Assembly (NCBI GenBank): GCA_017456805.1
Contig: JAFTIQ010000010.1
Location: 87,844-151,843 of the forward strand
Source: Lentisphaeria bacterium
GTDB taxonomy: Bacteria; Verrucomicrobiota; Lentisphaeria; Victivallales; UBA1829
Reading direction: 5' to 3'
DNA length: 64,000 nucleotides
A program made the translations under genes and the position numbers. Under the pieces are notes generated by a model. The model had not been told where the DNA came from, did no database searches, and saw only the letters and a list, made by a program, of their open reading frames with translations. Below are positions 24,928-33,403 of the stretch, piece after piece. Position 1 is the stretch's first letter. Every line of letters starts with the position of its first letter.

Positions 24928-26070
24928 ATGAAAACATTATTGAAAGACTGCCAGTTAGTCTCCCCCGAAATTGAATTGGAAGGTGCTTCCATTCTGATTG
25001 AAAACGATCGGATCAAACGGATCTACACCTGCGATGATGAATTGCCGGAAGCAGATCAGGTCATTGATATCCAGGGCGATTTCGTCATGCCCGGATTTAT
25101 TGATGTCCATTGTCACGGAAATTCCGGACTCGATTTTGCAGACTGCACGCTGGAAGCTGTCAGAACCATGGCGGAAAAGAAACTTCTGGAAGGAGTCACA
25201 ACGCTTCTTCCCACCACCCTTACTCTGCCCGAAGAAACACTGGCAGAAGCCATGAAAACCGCTGCTGAATATGCCAAGAATCCCACAGGCTGCAAAGTCC
25301 CCGGTGTTCACCTGGAAGGCCCCTTCATCAACCCGAAATGCCTGGGTGCACAGAATCCGGCTTATGTCCGCGCTCCCGATGTTGCTGAAGTGATGCGCCT
25401 CAATGCGATCTATCCCGTTCTGAAAGTTTCCTATGCAGTGGAAATGGAAGGCGGAGCAGAATTTGCAGCGGAACTGATCTCAGAAGGGATCACCCCCTCC
25501 TGCGTTCACAGTGCCGCAACCTATGCCCAGTTCCAGGCCGCCCGGGAACACGGTTTGAAAAACCTGAGCCATTTCTGCAACCAGATGACTCCGCTCCACC
25601 ACCGCGATATCGGTCTGGTCGGTGCCGGATTGGTGAATGAAGATGTTTATATTGAATTCATCTGTGATAAACTTCATATCTGCCCCGACATGATCAATCT
25701 GGTGTTCTCTCTGAAAGATGTCAATCACATTCAGTTGATCACCGATGCGATGCGTGCAGCCGGAATGCCCGATGGCGAATCCTCTCTCGGCGGTCTCCCG
25801 GTCATTGTGAAGGACGGCGCAGCCCGTTTGAAATCCAACGGAGCTTTGGCAGGAAGTACACTGAAGCTGAATCACGCGCTGCGGAATGTGGCTGAAATCA
25901 CCGGTTATGCACTCTCTGAACTGGTCAAGACCACCTCCTGGAACCAGGCTTGCGCCCTCGGTCTGAAAGATGTGGGACGCTTGGAACCCGGTTACTTTGC
26001 TGACATCGTTGTCCTCGACGGCAGTTTTGAAGTCCGCCAGGTCTTTGTCAACGGCGTTCAGAAAGTCTGA
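24928..26070 (+). CDS. nagA: N-acetylglucosamine-6-phosphate deacetylase
   Basis: A 380-aa cytoplasmic amidohydrolase that deacetylates GlcNAc-6-phosphate in amino sugar recycling. ATG 24928 has AAGGAG 10 bases upstream; the longer frame crosses the promoter. Metal and substrate motifs are in order: PGFIDVHCHG with H61/H63, PGVHLEGPFINPKCLGAQNP with the metal Glu, LSHFCNQMTPLHHR, DKLHICPDM and LITDAMRAAG with the catalytic Asp. The length is that of the family. It is flanked by terminators on both sides, so it is a single-gene unit. Confidence 0.93.
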   Translation: MKTLLKDCQLVSPEIELEGASILIENDRIKRIYTCDDELPEADQVIDIQGDFVMPGFIDVHCHGNSGLDFADCTLEAVRTMAEKKLLEGVTTLLPTTLTLPEETLAEAMKTAAEYAKNPTGCKVPGVHLEGPFINPKCLGAQNPAYVRAPDVAEVMRLNAIYPVLKVSYAVEMEGGAEFAAELISEGITPSCVHSAATYAQFQAAREHGLKNLSHFCNQMTPLHHRDIGLVGAGLVNEDVYIEFICDKLHICPDMINLVFSLKDVNHIQLITDAMRAAGMPDGESSLGGLPVIVKDGAARLKSNGALAGSTLKLNHALRNVAEITGYALSELVKTTSWNQACALGLKDVGRLEPGYFADIVVLDGSFEVRQVFVNGVQKV

Positions 26071-26080
26071 TCGATCTGTA

Positions 26081-26114
26081 AAGAGCCGGATCCGTCAAAG
26101 GAACCGGCTCTTTT
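26081..26114 (+). terminator. nagA terminator
   Basis: AAGAGCCGG (26081-26089) and CCGGCTCTT (26104-26112) form a strong stem followed by TTC, 10 bases after the stop. The U-run is short but the stem starts with A's, so it may work on both strands. Confidence 0.8.
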
Positions 26115-26138
26115 CAAAAACTTCCAGAGGGATCCCTG

Positions 26139-27419
26139 ATGAAAAACAAATTCATTCTGTCTGTACTGTTCGGTTTCAGCCTGATGTTTTCTGCGGCGGG
26201 AACATCTTCCCAGCCGGTTGCGGTGGCATCGGTGCGGAATCCTCTGGAATTTTCTCAGAAATTGAGTTTTTTTCTTGCGGATGCAGATCCTCAGGCGGGG
26301 AGCCGTGCAGCGGTTCTGCTCAGTGCCTGGATGCTTTCTCCGCAGTTATCTGCCATGAACTTGCAGAAGCCTGTCACGGGCTACATGTATTTCTCTGAAA
26401 CATCGATCCAGCCGGTACTTTTCGGAACGCTCCGGCAGGGGATCAATCCTATCAACATTCCATTTCTGCCCGGTCAGATCCTCGTTCCGGAAACGTTACC
26501 GGGCAACAAGATCAAGTATGTGGATCCCAGATTCAAAAAACATGTTTTGAATCTGAAAGAAAATTCGATTTTTCTGCCGAAAGCCGATCTGGCAGGATAT
26601 TATTATTTCCGGGAGGATTATATCCCCGGGAAGAAATCCGGCAGCCATGAAATCGCATTTCTTATGTCCACCGAATTGAGTAAAATCTCTTATACCGTGA
26701 CCTTTCCCGAAAAAAATCTGCTGAACATCATGCTGGAAATGGAAGCGGTCAAAGGCGGCAGACTGGCGGCATTCAGCAATAAAAGTTTTCCGCGCCTCAG
26801 GGATAGGGTCCGCATCCTTCCCAAAGCCGATGATTATTTCTACGCTGTTATTCCGGCAGATCAGACGTTTGCTGAGGGGCTTTCCATGTTCTATGCATGG
26901 GTCGTGCCTGATTTTTCCGATCATGAACATATCTACGGAAAATTCCTGAACAGTGTGATTTCCGGTGACCATAATACAGCCCTCGCCCTCAGTAAAAATC
27001 GGGATTACTTCCTGTTCAGCGGCTTGCTGCCGTCAGAGGAAGCAAGGAAAGAGTTTGAAAAATATCTTCAATCACACGGAGATTCCTACGGCAATCAGAC
27101 CTATATTTTCCATAACGACAACGGGACAAATGTCTATGTCAGAGTTATTGGGAACACGGCGAATCTTCTTATCAGGAAGAACGATGGCGAACCCCGGCAG
27201 ATCGGGAAAGTGTTTATGGATCTTACTCACCCGCGGGCAGTCATGCGTGACCGGGAATTTCTCTCCGGCTTTTTCCGGAAAGCTGACGGGTCCTATGAAA
27301 AAATGGTCACCGGCTCCATGCTGAACGGGAAGTTCCGTTTGAATATGAAACTCCGGCCTCAAGCTGTTCTCAACACATTTCCCGTGCTGCTTACCGGTGA
27401 GGATCTGCAGATAGAATGA
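26139..27419 (+). CDS. Secreted protein of unknown function
   Basis: A 426-aa protein starting with a Sec signal peptide (KNKFILSVLFGFSLMFSAAG, cleavage near residues 21-24). I recognise no family. After the signal it is an even mixture of alpha and beta with no repeats, no lipobox and no catalytic motif I can name. Features such as KVFMDLTHPRAVMRDREFL and paired segments of similar rhythm (VTGYMYFSE..., YVRVIGNTANLLIRK) suggest a two-domain periplasmic protein. An ATGA overlap with the next gene shows translational coupling. Confidence 0.75.
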   Translation: MKNKFILSVLFGFSLMFSAAGTSSQPVAVASVRNPLEFSQKLSFFLADADPQAGSRAAVLLSAWMLSPQLSAMNLQKPVTGYMYFSETSIQPVLFGTLRQGINPINIPFLPGQILVPETLPGNKIKYVDPRFKKHVLNLKENSIFLPKADLAGYYYFREDYIPGKKSGSHEIAFLMSTELSKISYTVTFPEKNLLNIMLEMEAVKGGRLAAFSNKSFPRLRDRVRILPKADDYFYAVIPADQTFAEGLSMFYAWVVPDFSDHEHIYGKFLNSVISGDHNTALALSKNRDYFLFSGLLPSEEARKEFEKYLQSHGDSYGNQTYIFHNDNGTNVYVRVIGNTANLLIRKNDGEPRQIGKVFMDLTHPRAVMRDREFLSGFFRKADGSYEKMVTGSMLNGKFRLNMKLRPQAVLNTFPVLLTGEDLQIE

Positions 27420-28060
27420 TCCCTTACTGCGTCGTCGAACAGCATCATGAAGTCCTTCCGTTCTGGGAAGAAACTGCTGAAAAATATCCCCTTGATTTTA
27501 TTCTGACCCTGGATCACCATACAGATGTACTTCCAGCTTTCAGCCGGATGGAGGAAAAACCGGAGATTTTGAATCAATCGGCAATCGAAGCGGTCAAACA
27601 GCTCCGGCATGATGAGCATATCGACTGGGCTTTGCGTGCGGGAATCATGAAACAGGCAATTATCCTTTCTCATGAAAATTTCACTGTTCCGGCACACCCG
27701 GCCATGAAAGTGATCTGTCCTCCCTTCTGGCCGGAAACCCAGGCAATCCTGAATTCCGAACCGGAAGCAGTTTCCGCGGCGGAAAAAGTTCTGGAACCGG
27801 ACTGCCTGAAGTATGCAGTCTCTCCGGAAGATCTCCGGAAAAATTATATTCTTGACCTTGATCTGGATAATTTTCTCTGTGCCGGAGCGCTCCATCCGGA
27901 AAAACCGGAATTTTTTCTGGATCTGGTCTCCCATGCCCGGGGAATTTCTATTTCTATGGAACGGGACTGGCAGAGGATTTTGCGTCTGAAAGGGGAAACT
28001 TTGACTTCTGATGACATTTTATCCATGCTGGAACAGCTGATCGGACAAAAATTCGCTTGA
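27416..28060 (+). CDS. UPF0489-like protein
   Basis: A 214-aa cytoplasmic protein. The start VVEQHHEVLPFW followed by DFILTLDHHTDVLPAF, and later YILDLDLDNFLC, resemble UPF0489 (C5orf22-like) proteins, which are distantly related to ureohydrolases and keep Asp/His-rich motifs. The D-H-H and D-L-D-L-D clusters could bind metal. The reaction is not known. It overlaps the preceding secreted-protein gene by ATGA, although the two products would sit in different compartments. Confidence 0.7.
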   Translation: MIPYCVVEQHHEVLPFWEETAEKYPLDFILTLDHHTDVLPAFSRMEEKPEILNQSAIEAVKQLRHDEHIDWALRAGIMKQAIILSHENFTVPAHPAMKVICPPFWPETQAILNSEPEAVSAAEKVLEPDCLKYAVSPEDLRKNYILDLDLDNFLCAGALHPEKPEFFLDLVSHARGISISMERDWQRILRLKGETLTSDDILSMLEQLIGQKFA

Positions 28061-28084
28061 TTTTTTGCAAAATGATTGTATAAT
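28057..28084 (+). promoter_or_regulatory. Promoter of the Nif11-like gene
   Basis: TTGATT (28057-28062), a 16-base spacer and a consensus TATAAT (28079-28084). The -35 overlaps the end of the upstream gene. Confidence 0.7.
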
Positions 28085-28121
28085 ACTCAAGAGAAAAACT
28101 TTAACTGAAAGAGGTGTTATT

Positions 28122-28412
28122 ATGTCTATCGAAAACGCAAGAGCATTCTGCATGAAAATGATGAGTGATGATGAATTCCGTGATTCTCTCGGACAGGCAG
28201 CATCTGCTGACGGAATCCGCGGGATCATTGCTGATGCAGGATTCAGTTTTTCCAAATTTGACCTTCTTAAGATCGTCGGCGAGCTTACCGGCAAAAAAAT
28301 CGAAGCTGACGAACTGGAAAAAATGGTTTGCGATTTCTATCAGGAAGAAGTTGCAGCGGAAAATCCGCAGGCAGTTGCCAATGTGACAGAATGGTTCCGT
28401 TCTCTGGAATGA
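28122..28412 (+). CDS. Stand-alone Nif11-like leader-domain protein
   Basis: A 96-aa protein with its own promoter and terminator. GAGG precedes ATG 28122. The first ~50 residues (MSIENARAFCMKMMSDDEFR, then a helix and a G-F-S-F-S-K-F-D segment) match the Nif11 domain, which serves as leader peptide in many RiPP precursors but also occurs in stand-alone proteins. There is no Gly-Gly cleavage motif, no Cys- or Ser/Thr-rich core and no maturation enzyme nearby. The C-terminal half is an acidic helical extension. It is therefore probably not a RiPP precursor; its function is unknown. Confidence 0.75.
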   Translation: MSIENARAFCMKMMSDDEFRDSLGQAASADGIRGIIADAGFSFSKFDLLKIVGELTGKKIEADELEKMVCDFYQEEVAAENPQAVANVTEWFRSLE

Positions 28413-28465
28413 TCTGCTGTTCTCAGTTTTCTGATCGCTGAACCCGATCGGGAACAAAACGTTAT

Positions 28466-28504
28466 ACTCATGAAGAGAAATCTGCTCTTCATGAGTTTTT
28501 TTTT
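28466..28504 (+). terminator. Terminator of the Nif11-like gene
   Basis: ACTCATGAAGAG (28466-28477) pairs perfectly with CTCTTCATGAGT (28485-28496), followed by a run of eight more T's. A very strong intrinsic terminator. Confidence 0.95.
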
Positions 28505-28566
28505 GCTAAGGCACTGAGGTGCATTGAAATATTCTGTTTTTTTTTGAAAAAAATAGTCTGGACAGA

Positions 28567-28594
28567 TTGAAATTAACGATCCAGCATGTATATT
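28567..28594 (+). promoter_or_regulatory. Promoter of the cdaA-cdaR unit
   Basis: TTGAAA (28567-28572), a 16-base spacer and extended -10 TGTATATT with TATATT at 28589-28594. Confidence 0.6.
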
Positions 28595-28650
28595 TCCGGG
28601 TACCACCTTTTTTCCCTGCGGGAAGCAGTTATCATATAAGGAGCAAATTC

Positions 28651-29475
28651 GTGTCATCAGGCTTATTGCAGACATTGGAAGGAATTTATAATATCGGGCG
28701 TCATTTTCTCGATTACGGGATCATCGTCCTGATGGTTTATTACATCCTGAAATTCATGCGCGGAACACGCGCTGCCAGTGTGCTTGCAGGGCTTGTTATC
28801 GCATTGATTTTCCTGACGGTTCTTACAAAAACATTGAAGTTTGATGTTCTGAACTGGCTTTTAATGAATTTCTGGACGATTCTTGCGACCGCTCTTGTGG
28901 TGATTTTTCAGCCGGAACTGCGGCGGGCATTCGCCCAGCTCGGAAGCAGATACTTCTCCCAGCAGTCTGACACCAGACGGCAGACCATCGTGGAAACAGT
29001 GACTGCTGTCACCCAGATGTCCCGGAACAGAACCGGTGCTTTGATCGTTTTTGAACGGCAGATCGGGCTTGCAAGCATCAAAAACAGCGCAATCCCCCTG
29101 GAAGCAAAAGTCAGCGAAACTCTTCTTCTGACGATTTTTTTCCCCAATACTCCGCTTCATGACGGGGCATTGATCATTCGCGGAGACACCATCGAAGCCG
29201 GTCATGCGATTCTTCCGCTGACTCAGCAGCCGGAATATGCAAAAATGAATCTCGGCACCCGGCACCGTGCGGCGATCGGGGTAACAGAGGAAACCGATGC
29301 CGTGGCAGTTGTCGTTTCCGAAGAAACAGGTTCCATCAGTGTGGCAATGCGGGGCGTTCTGGATCGGAACATCACCCCCGGGCAGCTGAATGATATTCTT
29401 TCCAAACATCTGCTGAACAGCGGAATCGGAAATTCAATCCAATCAAAGAACGGAGACAGCAGCAATGCCGGGTAA
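28651..29475 (+). CDS. cdaA: Membrane diadenylate cyclase (CdaA type)
   Basis: A 274-aa enzyme making c-di-AMP from two ATP. GTG 28651 is chosen because AAGGAG lies 7 bases upstream; the longer frame crosses the promoter. Three N-terminal membrane helices (residues ~15-95) precede the DAC domain. Catalytic motifs are LHDGALII (D171, G172, A173) and GTRHRAAIG (R204, H205, R206). The gene overlaps the YbbR-domain gene by 11 bases, the usual cdaA-cdaR pairing. The common third partner glmM is not here. The product probably controls potassium and cell-wall homeostasis. Confidence 0.93.
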   Translation: MSSGLLQTLEGIYNIGRHFLDYGIIVLMVYYILKFMRGTRAASVLAGLVIALIFLTVLTKTLKFDVLNWLLMNFWTILATALVVIFQPELRRAFAQLGSRYFSQQSDTRRQTIVETVTAVTQMSRNRTGALIVFERQIGLASIKNSAIPLEAKVSETLLLTIFFPNTPLHDGALIIRGDTIEAGHAILPLTQQPEYAKMNLGTRHRAAIGVTEETDAVAVVVSEETGSISVAMRGVLDRNITPGQLNDILSKHLLNSGIGNSIQSKNGDSSNAG

Positions 29476-30445
29476 ATCAAAGAGAAAAACGCTGTGGCAA
29501 ATGGTTCCTGCCTTCATCCGTGAAGATTTCGTGCGGAAATTGATCGCGTTGATTCTGGCAACCATCATCTATATCGGTGTGCTGGACCGTCTGGGCGTCA
29601 ATCAGGATATCTCCGGCGTCCGGGTCCCCGTAAAAACCCCATCCAGTTTCGTGATCATTCAGGATCAGATGCCGACCGTTACCCTCACTGTTTCTGGAAG
29701 TCAAAGCATTATCAAACGACTGAAACCGGAAGATTTTTCCGTCTCGAATATTGAAATCCAGGAAGAGCGGTATCAGCAGGGAAAACCTTATGAGCTGAAA
29801 TTGCGGCCGGAGAATTTCCGCGCACCCATCGGTGTTTCCGTGGTGTCGGTCAACCCCGAAATATTGAGGATCGATATTGATAAAGTGGAAACAAAAGAAG
29901 TGCTCGTAAGAGTCAAATTTGATCAGAATGAGCCCCTGCCCCCGGGATATAAACTGGATCGTCACTCTGTTCATCCTGATAAAGTCATGGTCACAGGCCC
30001 CTCCTCCAGCATAGGAAAACTGGATTACATTACAACGGAACCGATCAGTCTTGACCGGATCACCCAGAATTTTGATATCACCAAGAAGCTGGTTGTTCAT
30101 CTTCCGAATGTCAAAGTTTCTCCGCTCCAAGTGAAAATTTCTGCAGAAATCTCCCGGGAATTCGAAGAAAAGACTTACACAGCTCTTCCGATCCGTCTTA
30201 TCTCCGGAGAAAATCAAAAAGCCAATTCGGCTGAATTGAAAGAAACGGTCCATGCACAAGTGATGATTTCCGCTCCAAGCGAAATCCTGAGAACTCTCTC
30301 AGCTGACGATATTAAAGTATTTGTCGATATCAGCAACCTGAAAGAAAGCGGAACCTATACCCTTCCTCTGGAATGCTGGATCGGAAAAAATAAAATCGAA
30401 GTCAAAACCATCCGCCCTGAAAAAGTAAAGGTCAAGATAAAATGA
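29465..30445 (+). CDS. cdaR: YbbR-domain regulator of CdaA
   Basis: A 326-aa protein with one N-terminal membrane helix (residues ~24-41, RKLIALILATIIYIGVLD) and an extracytoplasmic region of about three YbbR-like repeats, recognisable by VTGPSSSIGKLDYITTEPI and by VKTPSSFVIIQDQMPTVTLT-type strands. In other bacteria CdaR binds CdaA and modulates its activity. It overlaps cdaA at its start and the next lipoprotein gene at its end. Confidence 0.88.
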   Translation: MPGKSKRKTLWQMVPAFIREDFVRKLIALILATIIYIGVLDRLGVNQDISGVRVPVKTPSSFVIIQDQMPTVTLTVSGSQSIIKRLKPEDFSVSNIEIQEERYQQGKPYELKLRPENFRAPIGVSVVSVNPEILRIDIDKVETKEVLVRVKFDQNEPLPPGYKLDRHSVHPDKVMVTGPSSSIGKLDYITTEPISLDRITQNFDITKKLVVHLPNVKVSPLQVKISAEISREFEEKTYTALPIRLISGENQKANSAELKETVHAQVMISAPSEILRTLSADDIKVFVDISNLKESGTYTLPLECWIGKNKIEVKTIRPEKVKVKIK

Positions 30446-31116
30446 TACGAAGAATAACCCTTTCCGTGCTGCTGATCGCAGCGTTCGGTTTCACCGGCTG
30501 TTCCAAAAAGCAGGAACAGATGAGTACAGTCCGCCCCTATCTGATCCTGGAAATTTTTGAACTCAACCAGCAGAACAAACACCGGGAAGCTCTTATGAAG
30601 ATCCGGAAACTGAGAGAACTGGACCCCACTAATGTCCTTCTTCCGGTTCTGGAGGCAAATACTCTTTCCAATGCGGAACTGAGAGAAGTGAATCAGCTGA
30701 TGTATCATAATAAACGGAAAGAAGCGGAACTTCTTCTTAAAAATATTATCCGTCAGCATAACTTTTCCGGAGGTTCGTTCGCGACTGCTGAAAAAATCAG
30801 CGATACCCTCCGCATGGAACAGCTTGCCCAGCATATTCTTGCGCCCCGTGCCACCTTTGCTCAGCCCCGGGGATATCATCCGGCATCTGAAATCCTTAAC
30901 GATTCCATTAATGAATTCCTCCAGCTTGCTCAGAAATGGGGAGTTTCTCCCTGTTTGAAAAACAAAGTAATCCGTCAGATCCCCAGAGTTTCCCAGCTGC
31001 GTCATCAGGAAAAACTCCGGTCCTCCCTCTCTCTTGAGCTTTTCGCTCCCGGGCTTCAGGAACAGAGTTATCAGACCATGATGGCACTGAAATTTTATTC
31101 TGATGGAACAAATTGA
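30442..31116 (+). CDS. Lipoprotein of unknown function in the cdaA operon
   Basis: A 224-aa protein with a lipoprotein signal peptide: hydrophobic LSVLLIAAFGFTGC with the lipid-modified Cys at the end of the lipobox. The mature part is helical and charged (EIFELNQQNKHREALMKIRK, then LDPTNVLLPVLEANTL), which recalls a tetratricopeptide unit. It begins in an ATGA overlap with cdaR. It could be an envelope partner of the CdaA/CdaR complex, but only position suggests that. Confidence 0.75.
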   Translation: MIRRITLSVLLIAAFGFTGCSKKQEQMSTVRPYLILEIFELNQQNKHREALMKIRKLRELDPTNVLLPVLEANTLSNAELREVNQLMYHNKRKEAELLLKNIIRQHNFSGGSFATAEKISDTLRMEQLAQHILAPRATFAQPRGYHPASEILNDSINEFLQLAQKWGVSPCLKNKVIRQIPRVSQLRHQEKLRSSLSLELFAPGLQEQSYQTMMALKFYSDGTN

Positions 31117-31140
31117 AAAACCTGCTGTCAAAAGTATAAA
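31113..31140 (+). promoter_or_regulatory. Promoter of the parvulin gene
   Basis: TTGAAA (31113-31118) overlaps the upstream stop codon; after a 16-base spacer comes TATAAA (31135-31140). Confidence 0.55.
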
Positions 31141-31194
31141 AAACGATCAAATAACAATTCAGAATCAAAAAACCAAAACAAGAAAGGTATGATT

Positions 31195-32388
31195 ATGAAA
31201 GTTTCAAAGAAATGGATGCCTGTTCTGGCTCTCCCGACAATCTCCTTCGTGATGGCTGCAGAGCCCTGTAAAGATGGAGTTTGCCCTGTTCCCGCCGCGA
31301 AACCCGCAGCTCAGGCTCCCGCAGCGAAACCCGCAGCACCCGCAGCAAAACCTGCTCCGGCAGCGAAACCCGCAGCTCAGGCTCCCGCAGCAAAACCCGC
31401 AGCTCCCGCCGCGAAACCCGCAGCAGCTCCTGCGCCTGCCCCGGCACCCGCTCCGGTCGTCAAATCTGCAGAAGAAGTTCTGAAGTTCCTCCCCGAAGTC
31501 GTTCTTGAAGTCGGCAATGTCAAAGTCACAAAGGCTCAGGTCATTGCAAAATTCAAAGCACAGATTCCGGAACAGTTCCTCGGACAGATCCCCGAACCCC
31601 AGCTGAAAGATATGATCAAGCAGATGCTTACCGAAGATATTCTTCTCGGTATTGCAGAAAAGAACGGTTTCAAGCCCTCTGAAGCTCTTGTGAAAAAAGC
31701 TCTGCAGGAACAGCTTGCAAAACTGACTCCCGAACAGAGACAGCAGCTGGAAGCAAGATTGAAAGCCGCAAACAAGACCATGGCTGCTTTCCTGGATGAA
31801 CTTGCAAAAGATAAATCTGTCCAGAATCAGATGGCGATCCAGAACTGGGTTATGACCAAAATCGCTCCGACCATCAAAATCACCGATGAAGAAGCACTCA
31901 AGTTCTATAACGACAACAAAGCACGTCTTGTTTCTGAAGAAAGCATCACAGCTTCTCACATTCTGATCCAGTCTGCCAAACCCGGCGATCCTGCAGAAGA
32001 CAAGAAAGCAGAAGCCAAAGCAAAAGCAATTCTGGCTCAGATCCGCCAGGGTGCTGACTTCGGCACACTCGCCCAGGCAGAATCTGCATGTCCTTCCGGT
32101 AAGAGAGCAAAGGGTGCTCTTGGCAAAATGACCAAAGCAACTCTTGATCAGGATTTCTGGAACGCTGCATTCAAACTGAAAAAAGGCGAAATCTCCGATG
32201 TTGTCAAAACCCAGTTCGGCTATCACATTATCCGTCTGGAAGACAAAACCGAAGCAGTTCCCCTGAAGTTTGAAGAGCTGAAGGCAGATATCATTGCTCA
32301 TCTGACTGATCAGAAGATCCAGGAAAAGGTTGCAGCAGCAGTGGAAGAAGCAACCAAGAGCGGATTTGTGAAAATGGGTAATTTCTGA
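31195..32388 (+). CDS. Periplasmic parvulin-type peptidyl-prolyl isomerase with AKP-rich linker
   Basis: A 397-aa exported chaperone/isomerase. ATG 31195 is 7 bases after AAAGG; an in-frame ATG at 31189 is too close. A signal peptide ends near A20-A21 (LALPTISFVMAAEP). Residues ~25-90 are a low-complexity Ala/Lys/Pro linker of AAKPAAQAP units. Residues ~95-230 resemble the SurA/PrsA N-domain (ITKAQVIAKFKAQIPEQ-like helices), and ~235-345 are a PpiC parvulin domain with ITASHILIQ, ADFGTLAQAESACPSGKRAK, GALGKM and TQFGYHIIRLE. It probably helps outer-membrane or secreted proteins fold. Confidence 0.9.
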   Translation: MKVSKKWMPVLALPTISFVMAAEPCKDGVCPVPAAKPAAQAPAAKPAAPAAKPAPAAKPAAQAPAAKPAAPAAKPAAAPAPAPAPAPVVKSAEEVLKFLPEVVLEVGNVKVTKAQVIAKFKAQIPEQFLGQIPEPQLKDMIKQMLTEDILLGIAEKNGFKPSEALVKKALQEQLAKLTPEQRQQLEARLKAANKTMAAFLDELAKDKSVQNQMAIQNWVMTKIAPTIKITDEEALKFYNDNKARLVSEESITASHILIQSAKPGDPAEDKKAEAKAKAILAQIRQGADFGTLAQAESACPSGKRAKGALGKMTKATLDQDFWNAAFKLKKGEISDVVKTQFGYHIIRLEDKTEAVPLKFEELKADIIAHLTDQKIQEKVAAAVEEATKSGFVKMGNF

Positions 32389-32410
32389 TTTTCCCGACCT
32401 GAAAATTCCG

Positions 32411-32444
32411 AAAAGACCGCTGTAACGGCGGTCTTTTTTCTTTT
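32411..32444 (+). terminator. Terminator of the parvulin gene
   Basis: AAAAGACCGC and GCGGTCTTTT form the stem around TGTAAC, followed by a T-rich run to 32444. Confidence 0.93.
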
Positions 32445-32481
32445 ATCCTGTTTTTTCTTGAGACTTTTTTCCTGTATCAGT

Positions 32482-32509
32482 TTGAAAAAACGAAAAAGCG
32501 GTGTATATT
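32482..32509 (+). promoter_or_regulatory. rpmH operon promoter
   Basis: TTGAAA (32482-32487), a 16-base spacer and extended -10 TGTATATT (TATATT at 32504-32509). The downstream leader (32510-32624) holds a small hairpin, GGCG (32541-32544) with CGCC (32551-32554). Confidence 0.65.
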
Positions 32510-32624
32510 TATGGGTCAGAATTTTAATTGTAACAGAAAAGGCGTGAAAACGCCATCTGAGAAAGGGAGTTACCGGGAATCGGCCGGACTTCCTGAGATC
32601 AGATACAGAGAAAGGTATTAGAAA

Positions 32625-32759
32625 ATGAAGAGAACGTATCAGCCCTCAAAGATCAAACGTCTCCGCACCTGCGGATTCAGAAAAAGAATGAAAACCGCTG
32701 GCGGCCGTCTGGTTCTGAAACGTCGTCGCGCTAAAGGTCGCAAGCGCCTCGCGCTTTAA
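32625..32759 (+). CDS. rpmH: 50S ribosomal protein L34
   Basis: Too short for usual ORF cut-offs: 44 residues beginning [20 protein letters not shown] and continuing with [20 protein letters not shown], an unmistakable L34. It heads the conserved rpmH-rnpA-yidD-yidC-khpB order and has its own strong promoter. An AAAGG ribosome site precedes the ATG. Confidence 0.97.
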   Translation: MKRTYQPSKIKRLRTCGFRKRMKTAGGRLVLKRRRAKGRKRLAL

Positions 32760-32786
32760 CGACAGACAGCTTGGAGAACTACGCCG

Positions 32787-33164
32787 GTGAAAGCGTTTGA
32801 AAGTCTCCGCTGTCGCAGCGAATTTGACAGAGTGAAACAGATCGGGCGGCGTGAGTCGTCCGGTCTTTTTACTATGTTGTGGATCGCTGAAGCGGAAGAT
32901 CTCCGGCGTTGCGGAGTGATATGCAGCAGAAAGTTCGACGTAAGAGCAGTAAAACGAAATCGCGCAAGACGTCTTGTGCGGGAATCCCTGAGATTGATCG
33001 GAGCGGAATCTCTCCAGCCATGCAGTCTCATCATCATTCCAAGACGGAACATTCTGAAAGTAAAGATGCCTGCCGTAAAAGAAAATCTGGAAAAAGCATT
33101 GAAGAAAGCGGGACTGCTGCAGAACAGCAGCGAAATCCCATCACAATTCTGTTCCTATTCCTGA
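32787..33164 (+). CDS. rnpA: Ribonuclease P protein component
   Basis: A 125-aa protein starting at GTG 32787. The RNR signature is AVKRNRARRLVRESLR, preceded by GVICSRKFDVR, as in RnpA. It binds the catalytic RNA of RNase P for tRNA 5' maturation. It follows rpmH by 27 bases, and its 3' end overlaps yidD in another frame. Confidence 0.95.
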   Translation: MKAFESLRCRSEFDRVKQIGRRESSGLFTMLWIAEAEDLRRCGVICSRKFDVRAVKRNRARRLVRESLRLIGAESLQPCSLIIIPRRNILKVKMPAVKENLEKALKKAGLLQNSSEIPSQFCSYS

Positions 33165-33403
33165 TCAATATTTACAGAAACTGCATTTCTCCCTGGTTTC
33201 CGCCATGTTGCAGATTTGAGCCAACATGCTCCGGTTATGCTGTTGCTGCCCTGAAAACTCATGGACCTTTCAAGGGATCTCTCCTGATCTTATGGAGAAT
33301 CCTGAGATGCAATCCGTTTTGCAAGGGCGGTTATGACCCGGTCCCACCTAAAGGCGCTTGGCGTCCGCAGAATTCAGTAAAGGAAAATCATCGTGAAATT
33401 TGA
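33146..33403 (+). CDS. yidD: Membrane protein insertion efficiency factor YidD (non-canonical start)
   Basis: About 85 residues. INIYRNCISPWFPPCCRFEP, then TCSGYAVAALKTHG and RILRCNPFCKGGYDPVP, are classical YidD motifs with the conserved Cys residues. No ATG, GTG or TTG lies near the expected N-terminus: the local codons are ATC (33140), ATT (33146) and CTG (33149), and the closest ATG (33019) would add a long unnatural extension inside rnpA. The coordinate given is therefore a guess. Translation may restart by coupling to the rnpA stop at 33164. It overlaps yidC by 11 bases. Confidence 0.85.
   Translation: MLFLFLINIYRNCISPWFPPCCRFEPTCSGYAVAALKTHGPFKGSLLILWRILRCNPFCKGGYDPVPPKGAWRPQNSVKENHREI

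Noticed and set aside
28122..28412. RiPP precursor of a biosynthetic cluster
   Set aside because: No core peptide, Gly-Gly site or modification enzyme is present; the C39 domains of the nearest exporter look inactive and are 10 kb away.
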